DNA from: Notoacmeibacter sp. MSK16QG-6
Lineage (GTDB): Bacteria > Pseudomonadota > Alphaproteobacteria > Rhizobiales > Rhizobiaceae
Direction: 5' to 3'
Length of the DNA: 64,000 nucleotides
Assembly: GCF_024158145.1 (NCBI RefSeq)
Contig: NZ_JAMYXM010000001.1
Location: 806,001 to 870,000, forward strand
A program made the position numbers and the translations under genes. Of the stretch, positions 56,201 through 63,198 are shown piece after piece. The notes under the pieces are model-generated. The model was not told the DNA's origin and searched no databases. It was given only the letters and a program-made list of their open reading frames with translations. Each line of letters starts with the position of its first letter. The stretch's first letter is position 1.

Positions 56201-56750
56201 CGGCCTTTCGATCGTCGACCGCATCGCACGGGTGCTCAACCTTGAAGTCGCGGTTCGATCGCGGCCGGGCGACGGCACGAATTTTGCCGTCGTCCTTCCC
56301 ATCAGCAAAGCCAGCCAGCCGAGTAAATCGCTTAGCCAGCCAAGATCGCTAATCGCCGCTCGCAATTTCAGCGACCTTCGAATTCTGACAATCGACAACG
56401 AGCCCGATATTCTGGACGGTATGGAACTGCTCCTGAAAGGCTGGGGTTGCACCGTGCAACGCGCCACGGGATCAGACGGCATTCGCGCTCTTCCTGCCGA
56501 CAATCCGCCAAACCTCATCCTCGCCGACTATCATCTGAACGGCGAAACCGGTTTTGACGCGATCGATAATGCGCGTCAGTGGTTCGATCGCGAGATTTCG
56601 GCTGTGTTGATTACCGCCGACCGGTCGAAAAGCGTAATGATGGAAGCGGCCGACCGAGATATTCCAATGCTCAACAAGCCGGTAAAGCCCGCCAAACTGC
56701 GGCTGATTATGAATCGCCAGAAGAAAACGCAGCAGGCAGCAGCCGAATAG
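53241..56750 (+). CDS. SLC5 symporter-like hybrid histidine kinase (CrbS/NahK-like)
   Basis: 1169 aa from ATG 53241 (GAGGGAGGGAG about 9 bases upstream). Residues 1-500 resemble a sodium:solute symporter with about 12-13 membrane helices. Next come a linker, PAS (about 630-760), coiled coil, HisKA 'RFLAAVGHDILQPLNAARLY' (H809), HATPase 'NLVSNAIKYTRSGR', 'GLGLGLSIVDRI', and a receiver 'LILADYHLNGETG' (D1096). This is the CrbS layout, which senses or transports a carboxylate and controls acetyl-CoA synthetase through CrbR. The NarL-type gene at 56753 is convergent. The solute is not proven. Confidence 0.92.
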   Translation: MNAWVVSLVALIYLTVLFVVAALGDRGHNKRAERDRPIRYALSLAVYCTSWTFFGSVGVAANSGLQFLTIYIGPALVFILATPFIKRITRISKAERITSIADFLASRYGKSFSVASIATLIATIGVVPYIALQLKAISDSVTLLAETRSVGAAALPMPIGVGGTSFWVTVLLAIFAILFGTRQTDATEHQDGLVFAIAIESVIKLAAFLIVGFSVCFLLFDPSSLWEQVSNHPAVWDSLTNDTPVIGWFTLTLLSGSAILLLPRQFYVMVVENRSEREVERARWLFPLYLVAINIFVLPIALVGLTTVGGQTNADLYVLAIPLLAGNEWLSIVAFIGGLSAATAMVIMASVALSIMISNDLIMPVVLHRTLGMRWADHEDWSRTILFIRRLAIAGLLAAGYFYYRSIDNAALLASIGLLSFAAIAQFMPAFLGGMVWRGANGRGAIAGMTVGFFAWSYTLLLPSILPPDAAMLVDGPFGLSWLRPEALFGLDLSSLEHGTLISLTANTLAFIIGSLSRSALPRERIQAALFVPRGAGRSPFPRKIKTQLTVGEIQTTIGRYLGQERTERSFRSWQQRENRVLQPSDIADAQILRFAEGLLGSAVGSSSARLILSLLLERYDTNASFAYTLLDDATEALQQNRGLLQIALDQMEQGITVFDRDLRLTCWNRRFRTLFNLPESLGVVGAPLSDVIEHLAGQQEIEEREIEKIIDRLACAQSAWQLELRRSGRIIEIRTRPMPEGGVVGTYTDITAQVESDRALKSANEGLEAAVAARTRELLDVNGELVDARRAAEDANLGKTRFLAAVGHDILQPLNAARLYCSAIGERTQATEQIPKDLPKTVQRIDASLNAVEDILSAVLDISRLDTGALTANVTTFRLGDVLQHVATALAPLAEAKGLKLHVIASSVLVDSDINLLRRLVQNLVSNAIKYTRSGRVLLGVRRRGDDAEIQVLDTGIGMAEDQLSAIFDEFARLEEGAREAEGLGLGLSIVDRIARVLNLEVAVRSRPGDGTNFAVVLPISKASQPSKSLSQPRSLIAARNFSDLRILTIDNEPDILDGMELLLKGWGCTVQRATGSDGIRALPADNPPNLILADYHLNGETGFDAIDNARQWFDREISAVLITADRSKSVMMEAADRDIPMLNKPVKPAKLRLIMNRQKKTQQAAAE

Positions 56751-56752
56751 GA

Positions 56753-57421
56753 TCAGCCACGGGCGGACAGCGCCGGCGCCTTCGCCCCCAGTTGCGACAG
56801 AAGAATGACGGCCTGCGTGCGGCTGTCGACGTTCAGCTTCGTCAGAACGGCGGACACATGCGCCTTGATGGTGGCCTCCGACACATTCAACTCGTAGGCG
56901 ATCTGCTTGTTGAGCAGCCCCTCGGCGATCATTGTCAATACGCGGGTCTGCTGCGGCGTCAACGTGCCGAGCCGGTCGATAAGGTCGGCCATCTGGGGGT
57001 CTGTTTCCACGCCCAGATCGATATTCGGCGGAACCCAGACCTCACCTTCCAGAACCTGCTCTATCGCTTCGCGGATCGTCTCCATCGAAGCGGATTTCGC
57101 GATATAACCAGCGGCGCCGAGCTCAATCGCGCGGCGAATGGTCTGTGGCGCTTCTGTAGCGGAAACGACGATGATCGGGATATTGGCCTGAACGGCGCTG
57201 AGACCGATAATGGCGGAGTGGCCGGATGAGCCGGGCATATTCAAATCCAACAAAATCAGATCGTAGTCTTCGCAATTCTCCACAAGGCGTTTCGCCCCTG
57301 CGAAATCGCCAGCCTCCTGAATCTCACACTCGCTCGGCAACCCCGCAAGCACCTGTCGGAGCGCGCCGCGAAACAGGGGATGATCGTCTGCAATCAATAT
57401 CTTGAGCGCTGTGTCAGACAA
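56753..57421 (-). CDS. NarL/LuxR-type response regulator (CrbR-like)
   Basis: 222 aa from TTG 57421, with GGGGAGGA before it; the upstream frame is unlikely. Receiver with D59 in 'LILLDLNMPGSSGHS' and K in 'GYIAKSAS'. C-terminal HTH 'LTPQQTRVLTMIAEGLLNKQIAYELNVSEATIKAHVSAVLTKL' (split here for the LuxR motif, about 155-205). Convergent with the symporter-kinase, ends 2 bases apart. This pairing is as for CrbSR, so likely acetate/carboxylate genes are targets. No acs gene in the window. Confidence 0.92.
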   Translation of the reverse strand: MSDTALKILIADDHPLFRGALRQVLAGLPSECEIQEAGDFAGAKRLVENCEDYDLILLDLNMPGSSGHSAIIGLSAVQANIPIIVVSATEAPQTIRRAIELGAAGYIAKSASMETIREAIEQVLEGEVWVPPNIDLGVETDPQMADLIDRLGTLTPQQTRVLTMIAEGLLNKQIAYELNVSEATIKAHVSAVLTKLNVDSRTQAVILLSQLGAKAPALSARG

Positions 57422-57544
57422 TTGTATCCATCCTCCCCAGCGTTGGCCGAATGTCTCCCACACACGACGACAACGCGCTTTTTGCTTGTAAAGCCCCCCC
57501 GATTTGATGACAACCCAAACCAAAGTGACGGTCGGGAGACGATA

Positions 57545-59098
57545 TTGAACAGGAGCCGAAGTGCATTCAGTAGTGCCTGGGCAGCGCTCATTTTGGGTTT
57601 TGCCGCCCTGGGCCTGGCCGGACTTGCATTTATTGGTGAACGCGCGGGCGTTCCCCTCTCCATGCTTCAGTTCCTGTTGAATATATGCGTTATCGGCACT
57701 CTTCTGGGCTTCGGCGTCTCGTCGCTCATCGTCGAACCACAGCGCTGGAGTTTTGCCGAGCGGCGCGTGCGCGGCATAAGCGCCGTGCCCGCTGCCATTG
57801 TGTTGGCGCTGACCACCGCATGGGCGACGTCCGGCAATCTGACGACTTCAGCGCCAATTGCGATCTTCATTGGCTGTCTTGCAGGGCTATTCCTATCCAT
57901 TCTTGTCCTCGGTCCGAGAATGCGACGGATTGGCGCTTCGAGTCCGGGCCGAATGCTCAGCCTGCGCTACACGAGTTGGGAAGGCCTGCCACTCCGGCTG
58001 TTGATGGGGTCCGTCAGCTGCGCTCTTCTCGCGGGGCTTGTCCTCCATCTCCTCGAACTCGTCGCCGAGCGGCTCGTCGCTGGCCTGTCATTGTCCCGGA
58101 TTCCGGCGATCGCGCTTGCCGCTTTTGTCATTTTCCTTCCGGCATGGGCCGGCGGCATCACCACTCTCATACGTCTTTCGCGTATCGGGTTTGCCTTCGG
58201 CATCGCCACGGTCGTCGTCGCGCTTCTCATTGGACAGACCCTGCCCGGCAGCAGCTTGGCCTCTCTGCCGCTTCTTCCTGTGGATTGGGACGCCGCGGTC
58301 TTGAACACGATAGGCGCGGGCCTTCTGTCGATCGTGTTTTTGCCGGCGACGATGCCGGTCATTGGAAGTCTTTCGACACCGCGTTCCAATTATCGCCTCG
58401 CCGGGTGGCTCGCTTTTCTAAGCGCAATCACGATCACGGTGCTGCTTTGGCTTGGCGGGCCGAACGATGCCTCGGTTTCGGCTGAGCAGACGCTGACAAG
58501 TAGCGGCTTGGCGCCACTGCTGACGGACATGGCGAGCCTTGCCATGCTGGCGATTGGCGGCAGCATTCTGCTCTTCGCGCTGGCGACCAGTCTCATCGAC
58601 GACATCGTACTTTCCGTGATGGATGAGCCGAGCATCGTTCCTGGCCGACTTCTGGCTTGGCGGAGATTTGCGATGATCGGCGTAGTAATCGGCTTGACCG
58701 CAGGCTTGCTGGTGATTGGCGATGATGCTCTCGGGATCGATCGGATGGCAGCGCCCGTTTTTGTCGCCATGGCCATCGCAGCCTATCCACCAGCCTTGCT
58801 CTGGTCCGGAGCCAGCGCGATCGGTGTTCTGGCCGGCATTTCGTTCGCAGGCCTGTCGCAGATCGTTCTTCTTCTAGTTCTTCAAGCGGATGCCTTGCCT
58901 GCCATTGCGATTCATCTCGACGACGGTTTGATCTGTGGCCTGTTCGGCCTGGCAGTCGCCATTGTGCTCAGCCTTGTGGTTCCGCCAAGATACGACGCCC
59001 GGCAGAGTGCGAGCGCAATGGCGCGCACCGACGACAACGCCGCTTTCGATCGCAGAGCCAAATCGCATCCGGCTTCGCCGATATCGGTTGCTTCCTAA
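57545..59098 (+). CDS. Multi-pass membrane protein, possible divergent symporter
   Basis: 517 aa from TTG 57545 (GGGAG 6 bases upstream). About 13 hydrophobic segments with few charges, such as 'ALILGFAALGLAGLAFIGERAG' and 'VFVAMAIAAYPPALLWSGASAIG'. The topology and position beside the symporter-kinase suggest a divergent sodium:solute symporter, but I see no firm signature. The C-terminus is polar. It diverges from the NarL-type regulator across 123 bases, so it may be one of that regulator's targets. Confidence 0.62.
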   Translation: MNRSRSAFSSAWAALILGFAALGLAGLAFIGERAGVPLSMLQFLLNICVIGTLLGFGVSSLIVEPQRWSFAERRVRGISAVPAAIVLALTTAWATSGNLTTSAPIAIFIGCLAGLFLSILVLGPRMRRIGASSPGRMLSLRYTSWEGLPLRLLMGSVSCALLAGLVLHLLELVAERLVAGLSLSRIPAIALAAFVIFLPAWAGGITTLIRLSRIGFAFGIATVVVALLIGQTLPGSSLASLPLLPVDWDAAVLNTIGAGLLSIVFLPATMPVIGSLSTPRSNYRLAGWLAFLSAITITVLLWLGGPNDASVSAEQTLTSSGLAPLLTDMASLAMLAIGGSILLFALATSLIDDIVLSVMDEPSIVPGRLLAWRRFAMIGVVIGLTAGLLVIGDDALGIDRMAAPVFVAMAIAAYPPALLWSGASAIGVLAGISFAGLSQIVLLLVLQADALPAIAIHLDDGLICGLFGLAVAIVLSLVVPPRYDARQSASAMARTDDNAAFDRRAKSHPASPISVAS

Positions 59099-59136
59099 TC
59101 GACCATGGGAAGCGGCAGGACAATTCAGCCCGTAAT

Positions 59137-59559
59137 TTATAGCGCTTCGCCGGTCTTCTCCTCCGCCTGGAATTCCCTGACCATGTCACGGAAGGCGTCG
59201 AAAAAGCGCCTCATATACCCAAGCGCCTGATCGAATTCCGCCTCCGAGGGCAGCGCTTCCTTCTCGTCATCCCGTTTCTTTAGCTGCCGCTCGAGAGCGG
59301 CCACACGTTTTTCCAGCCGGTCAATACGTGTTTGGCTACCGTTCGCAATCTGGTCATCGGGTCTGTCGGTCGCGCAGCTCAATTTGCCTTTGGCCTGGCG
59401 GCAGACGGTGATTTCTCCGGTCTGGCTGTCCATTCGTACCCAGCCATCCTCGGTTCGGTCCATCACATATCGATCCGGCGCACTCCACGCCACGGTCCCA
59501 GTCGCCAATAGGCCAGCCACGACGACAATGCCTGAACCAGTCATGAGAAGGTTTCGCAT
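59137..59559 (-). CDS. Small exported hypothetical protein with coiled coil
   Basis: 140 aa from ATG 59559; GGGA lies at good distance (7 bases), better than ATG 59565. Signal peptide 'LLMTGSGIVVVAGLLATGTVAWS'. Then 'RYVMDRTEDGWVRMDSQTGEITVC', two cysteines, and a coiled coil 'RIDRLEKRVAALERQLKKRDDEKE', ending in an acidic helix. Proteins with the 'RMDTQTGE..C' pattern occur in related genomes, function unknown. Converges on the membrane protein at 57545. Confidence 0.72.
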   Translation of the reverse strand: MRNLLMTGSGIVVVAGLLATGTVAWSAPDRYVMDRTEDGWVRMDSQTGEITVCRQAKGKLSCATDRPDDQIANGSQTRIDRLEKRVAALERQLKKRDDEKEALPSEAEFDQALGYMRRFFDAFRDMVREFQAEEKTGEAL

Positions 59560-59670
59560 GATCATTTCCCTGTTCGAAATCGTTCGGCGATTCCAACGGT
59601 TCACTGGAACCCGAAGTCATCGGCCCTTTGCATCGCTCACTATTTTCGCTACGCCGACACCATGGGAACG

Positions 59671-60009
59671 ATGATCTATAAGGCGGTGCCGGCGCCAATA
59701 TGGCGACAGGCACAACAAAAAGCAGAATGGGGCGGAGCACCGGTCGATCTGGCCGATGGTTACATCCATTTTTCCACTGCTGACCAGCTTATCGAGACGC
59801 TGGCCAAACATTTTGCTGGCCAAGAGGATCTCGTCCTCGTCGCAATCGACGAAGACCGGCTGGGCGAGGCCCTTCGTTGGGAAGTCTCGCGAGGTGGCGC
59901 GCTCTTTCCACATCTTTACGCGCCGCTATCGACGAAGGATGTAGACTGGGTCGAAGAGTTGCCGCTCGATACCGATGGTCATCATCGGCTACCGGAGCGT
60001 CTTTCATGA
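59671..60009 (+). CDS. DUF952 family protein
   Basis: 112 aa from ATG 59671, with GGGA just before. 'IYKAVPAPIWRQAQ', 'DLADGYIHFSTADQLIETLAKHFAG' and 'RGGALFPHLYAPL' match DUF952. The family resembles a small ADP-ribosyltransferase-type fold; activity is not established. Its stop overlaps the pyrD start as ATGA, so the two are co-translated, an arrangement I know from other Hyphomicrobiales. Confidence 0.88.
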   Translation: MIYKAVPAPIWRQAQQKAEWGGAPVDLADGYIHFSTADQLIETLAKHFAGQEDLVLVAIDEDRLGEALRWEVSRGGALFPHLYAPLSTKDVDWVEELPLDTDGHHRLPERLS

Positions 60010-61103
60010 AGCTGACAAGTCTCAGCACAATGCCTCTAATGGCGTTGGAGGCCGAGCAGGCACACAGCGCCTCCATTGCAGCCCTCAAGGCGGGCGCAGG
60101 GCGAATGTTTGGCCCTGGCCAACCTTTCAAATCCGAACGCCTTAAAGCCAATGTGGCAGGTCTGGCCTTTCCGAACCCTCTCGGCATGGCTGCCGGCTAC
60201 GACAAAAACGCGGAGGTGCCCGATCCGCTTCTCGCCCTCGGTTTCGGATTTGTCGAGGTGGGCACGGTGACGCCGCAACCACAGGCAGGCAATCCTCAGC
60301 CGCGTATTTTTCGGCTGAAGACCGAAAAAGCAATCATCAACCGGCTTGGCTTCAACAATGAAGGACATGAGGCCGCGCTTCTCCGCCTCATGAAGCGGCG
60401 TCACAGAGGCGGGCTGGTCGGCGTCAATATCGGCGCGAACAAGGACAGCGAAGACCGCGTTTCCGACTACGAGCGTGGCATTGCCAGTTTTGCATCCTAT
60501 GCGTCATATTTCACCGCAAATATCTCATCGCCCAACACGCCAGGGCTGCGCGATCTCCAAAGCGCAGAAAACCTCTCCGATCTGCTAAGCAGAATCATGG
60601 CGGCGCGCGATGCAGCAGCCGCCGAAATGGGACGCGTAGTGCCTGTTTTTCTGAAGATCGCGCCGGATCTACAGGAGGCCGATCTCGATCACATTGCGCG
60701 CTCCGCCGAGACTTACGGACTGGACGGATTGATCGTATCGAACACCACTCTGTCGCGGGCCAACCTTCTGGACCGCAAAGCCGGCGCGGAGGCCGGAGGC
60801 CTCTCGGGCAAACCGCTTTTCAATCATTCGACCACCGTTCTGGCAAAGATGCGTGAGCGGGTGGGTCCCGCTCTGCCGCTTATCGGAGTAGGCGGCGTGC
60901 ACGATGCGCAAAGCGCGCTCGAAAAGATCCGGGCAGGCGCCGATCTGGTGCAGCTCTATTCGGTGATGGTGTACGAGGGGCCGCGCCTTCCTCTCCGTAT
61001 ATTGCGCGGCATGGACCGGTTGCTTGCGGCGGAAGGCGAGACCGTCCGTTCCATCAGAGACCGGACGATGAAGGAATGGGCGAGCCGGCCTCTGCCGACC
61101 TGA
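60006..61103 (+). CDS. pyrD: Dihydroorotate dehydrogenase (quinone), class 2
   Basis: 365 aa from ATG 60006. FMN/substrate regions: 'GLAFPNPLGMAAGYDKNAEV', 'GVNIGANKDSEDRVSDY', 'ANISSPNTPGLRDLQ' with catalytic Ser class-2 type, 'IVSNTTLSR', 'GVGGVHDAQSALEKIRAGA'. It is membrane-peripheral, oxidising dihydroorotate and passing electrons to quinone in pyrimidine synthesis. Its last 50 bases overlap tail-to-tail with the MATE gene. Confidence 0.96.
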   Translation: MKLTSLSTMPLMALEAEQAHSASIAALKAGAGRMFGPGQPFKSERLKANVAGLAFPNPLGMAAGYDKNAEVPDPLLALGFGFVEVGTVTPQPQAGNPQPRIFRLKTEKAIINRLGFNNEGHEAALLRLMKRRHRGGLVGVNIGANKDSEDRVSDYERGIASFASYASYFTANISSPNTPGLRDLQSAENLSDLLSRIMAARDAAAAEMGRVVPVFLKIAPDLQEADLDHIARSAETYGLDGLIVSNTTLSRANLLDRKAGAEAGGLSGKPLFNHSTTVLAKMRERVGPALPLIGVGGVHDAQSALEKIRAGADLVQLYSVMVYEGPRLPLRILRGMDRLLAAEGETVRSIRDRTMKEWASRPLPT

Positions 61104-62439
61104 ACTCTTCTTTCATTTTGGCAGGAAGAGCTGCCAGCAGCAGCAAACCCCGCGCCAGCAGAAAAAGATGAAGCGAGGCCCACAGCGCCGCATTGCCGTA
61201 GAGCGGCGTGAAGATGAAAAGCGCTGCAACGAAAAGCGCCAGCGATACGAGCATCCTGTTGCGCATGGACGTTCCCCAGGTCGCGCCTATAAAAACGCCA
61301 TCCATCTGAAAGGCCAGAACGCCGGTAATCGGCGTAAGCGCGGCCAGAGGCAGCCAAAGATCGGCAACCCGCCGCACGTCGGGCGCTGTGGTCATCAATG
61401 CAATCAACGTTTCGCCGCCAAGATAAAACAGCGCCGCGAGGACGAACGAGAGGATAAAACCCCATAAAGCTGTCAGCTTGACCGCCCGTACAAAGGGGCC
61501 GCGCCGCGCGCCACCGACCGCGTGGCCGACGAAGCGTTCCGCCGCTGTCGCAAAGCCGTCCAGTAGATAGCCGCCGAGCAGAAAGAAGTTGAGCAGCACC
61601 GCATTGGCAGCCAGTTGCACCGTACCGAGCCCGGCTCCGGCCCGTGTGAAGAGAGCGAAGGCGCTCAGGAGCGCGAAGGTTCGGATCATAATGTCGCGGT
61701 TGAGCGCCAGAAGGCGGGAAAAGGCGGGCCGATCCATAATCCGCATAAGGTTGGGGCGGTCGTCCTTGCGATAGATCGCCGCCATTACGAGGAGACCGGC
61801 GACGAATCCGATGACCTCCCCGGCCACTGTGCCCCAGGCGACGCCTTCCAGCCCCCAGCCAAAGACCAGCCCGAACAGCACTGACAGGCTCATATTGCCG
61901 CCATTGACAACAATCTGCAGCCCAAACGCCGTGCCGGATTGCCCGCGTCCCAGCAAGGTGCCGAGAAGGGCGTAATTGGCCAAAGCGAACGGCGTAGAGA
62001 GCGCACGGATTACGATATAATCGGTCATCGCCGCAGAGACGCTGGCTTCGGCGGCGATGAACAGCCGGCCCACCCATGCGATCAGGGGGCCGGCGATGGC
62101 GATGAGGAGACCGCAGGCAATAGCGATCATCAGGGCGCGAGCAAGAATGGCCTGCTCTTCGACAAAGTCATCCCGACCGCTGGCCTGGGCGATCAGGCCC
62201 GTCGTACCCGACCTCAGAAAATTGAAAGTGCCGAAGACGAGGTCGAAAACGATCGCACCTGCCGCGAGACCACCTATAAGAGCAGCATCGCCAAGCTGAC
62301 CGACGATAGCCGTATCGACGATACCGATCAGCGGCGTCGTTACAAAGGCCAGCGTCGTCGGTACAGCGATGGCGAAAACCGCGCGATGGGTCAGATGCAT
62401 TTGATCTGCGCGAGGCGTTGATCGATCAATTGGTGTCAT
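61054..62439 (-). CDS. MATE family efflux transporter (DinF-like)
   Basis: 461 aa from ATG 62439; ATG 62400 is an alternative. Twelve hydrophobic segments. 'AVPTTLAFVTTPLIGIVDTAIVGQLG' is the DinF-type MATE N-terminus and 'FNFLRSGTTGLIAQASGRDD' the following loop; 'LFTRAGAGLGTVQLAANAVLLNFFLL' begins the second half. It likely exports drugs or toxic compounds by cation antiport. The C-terminal tail overlaps the end of pyrD by 50 bases. Confidence 0.9.
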   Translation of the reverse strand: MTPIDRSTPRADQMHLTHRAVFAIAVPTTLAFVTTPLIGIVDTAIVGQLGDAALIGGLAAGAIVFDLVFGTFNFLRSGTTGLIAQASGRDDFVEEQAILARALMIAIACGLLIAIAGPLIAWVGRLFIAAEASVSAAMTDYIVIRALSTPFALANYALLGTLLGRGQSGTAFGLQIVVNGGNMSLSVLFGLVFGWGLEGVAWGTVAGEVIGFVAGLLVMAAIYRKDDRPNLMRIMDRPAFSRLLALNRDIMIRTFALLSAFALFTRAGAGLGTVQLAANAVLLNFFLLGGYLLDGFATAAERFVGHAVGGARRGPFVRAVKLTALWGFILSFVLAALFYLGGETLIALMTTAPDVRRVADLWLPLAALTPITGVLAFQMDGVFIGATWGTSMRNRMLVSLALFVAALFIFTPLYGNAALWASLHLFLLARGLLLLAALPAKMKEEFRSAEAGSPIPSSSGL

Positions 62440-62577
62440 TTCATGCAATCGTGCCGGTCATCCATCACCCCTAAACGAATGGACAAAATGCGCCAAAATA
62501 TATGATGTCATTGGGACAGGGTTTATCTTGCCTCGCTCATCGGAGACAACAAACTTCGTTCCGAAGGAGGTATCGCT

Positions 62578-62601
62578 ATGAGATCGTCTTCATTACGATG
62601 A
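62578..62601 (+). CDS. Seven-codon leader ORF
   Basis: GAAGGAGG, the strongest ribosome site in the area, is 6 bases before ATG 62578. The frame encodes MRSSSLR and stops at TGA 62599-62601, which overlaps the ATG 62598 of the next gene. This suggests translational coupling or attenuation by a short peptide. Seen directly; function is inferred. Confidence 0.45.
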   Translation: MRSSSLR

Positions 62602-63152
62602 ACATTTCGATCTGGTCGAAATGGGGAACCGCGATGGATAGGCGCGGAAGCAGCGAACAGACGGTCATCGCCTGGCTTGGCACGGCGGCTCTAATCTCCC
62701 TCGCCCTGTTATTTATCATGCGCTGGGTTCTTCAGGACGAACGGGAAAAAGACCCGATCGTCGTCATGGGCGGCGGCTTTCTCTTCAACTACAGGATCAG
62801 CGAAATCTCCTATGGCGTGACTGCTGGCGTGGCTCGTGCGATTCCTGTCGGTTCGCGACTGTTTGCTTCGTTCGAAGACCCTGCCGGAGGACCGCCTATC
62901 GAGACGGATGCAAAGCTGGAAGTGCGCCGCACACGGGTGTTTCTGACCAGCGGTAAGGTGCGCGGCGTCATCAAGGACCGGCCCTATCACGTATCGCTCA
63001 TTTTGAAAGGGCGGAATGGCGATGTGCTCTGGAGTAAGGAACTTGCCTATCGCTCCAGGCTGGACGGAGACATGATAGGCGATGAACCGCTGACCATCGG
63101 TCCCGGCTATACGCCCAATCCTAAACTACAGCCAGGTTCGGCAGGCGGCTAG
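62598..63152 (+). CDS. Membrane-anchored hypothetical protein
   Basis: 184 aa from ATG 62598 (or 172 from ATG 62634). One membrane segment 'VIAWLGTAALISLALLFIMRWV' near residues 21-42, then a soluble, probably periplasmic domain with strands 'IVVMGGGFLFNYRISEISYGVTAGVARAIPVGSRLFASFEDPAG' (given in pieces) and 'RVFLTSGKVRGVIKDRPYHVSLIL'. No recognised domain. Coupled to a 7-codon leader ORF. Upstream of the deacetylase-family gene with a 46-base gap; no functional link is evident. Confidence 0.68.
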   Translation: MNISIWSKWGTAMDRRGSSEQTVIAWLGTAALISLALLFIMRWVLQDEREKDPIVVMGGGFLFNYRISEISYGVTAGVARAIPVGSRLFASFEDPAGGPPIETDAKLEVRRTRVFLTSGKVRGVIKDRPYHVSLILKGRNGDVLWSKELAYRSRLDGDMIGDEPLTIGPGYTPNPKLQPGSAGG

Positions 63153-63198
63153 TTGCCAGGATTGCCGTTCTCCCACCCTCATCTAACCTATATGTCCA

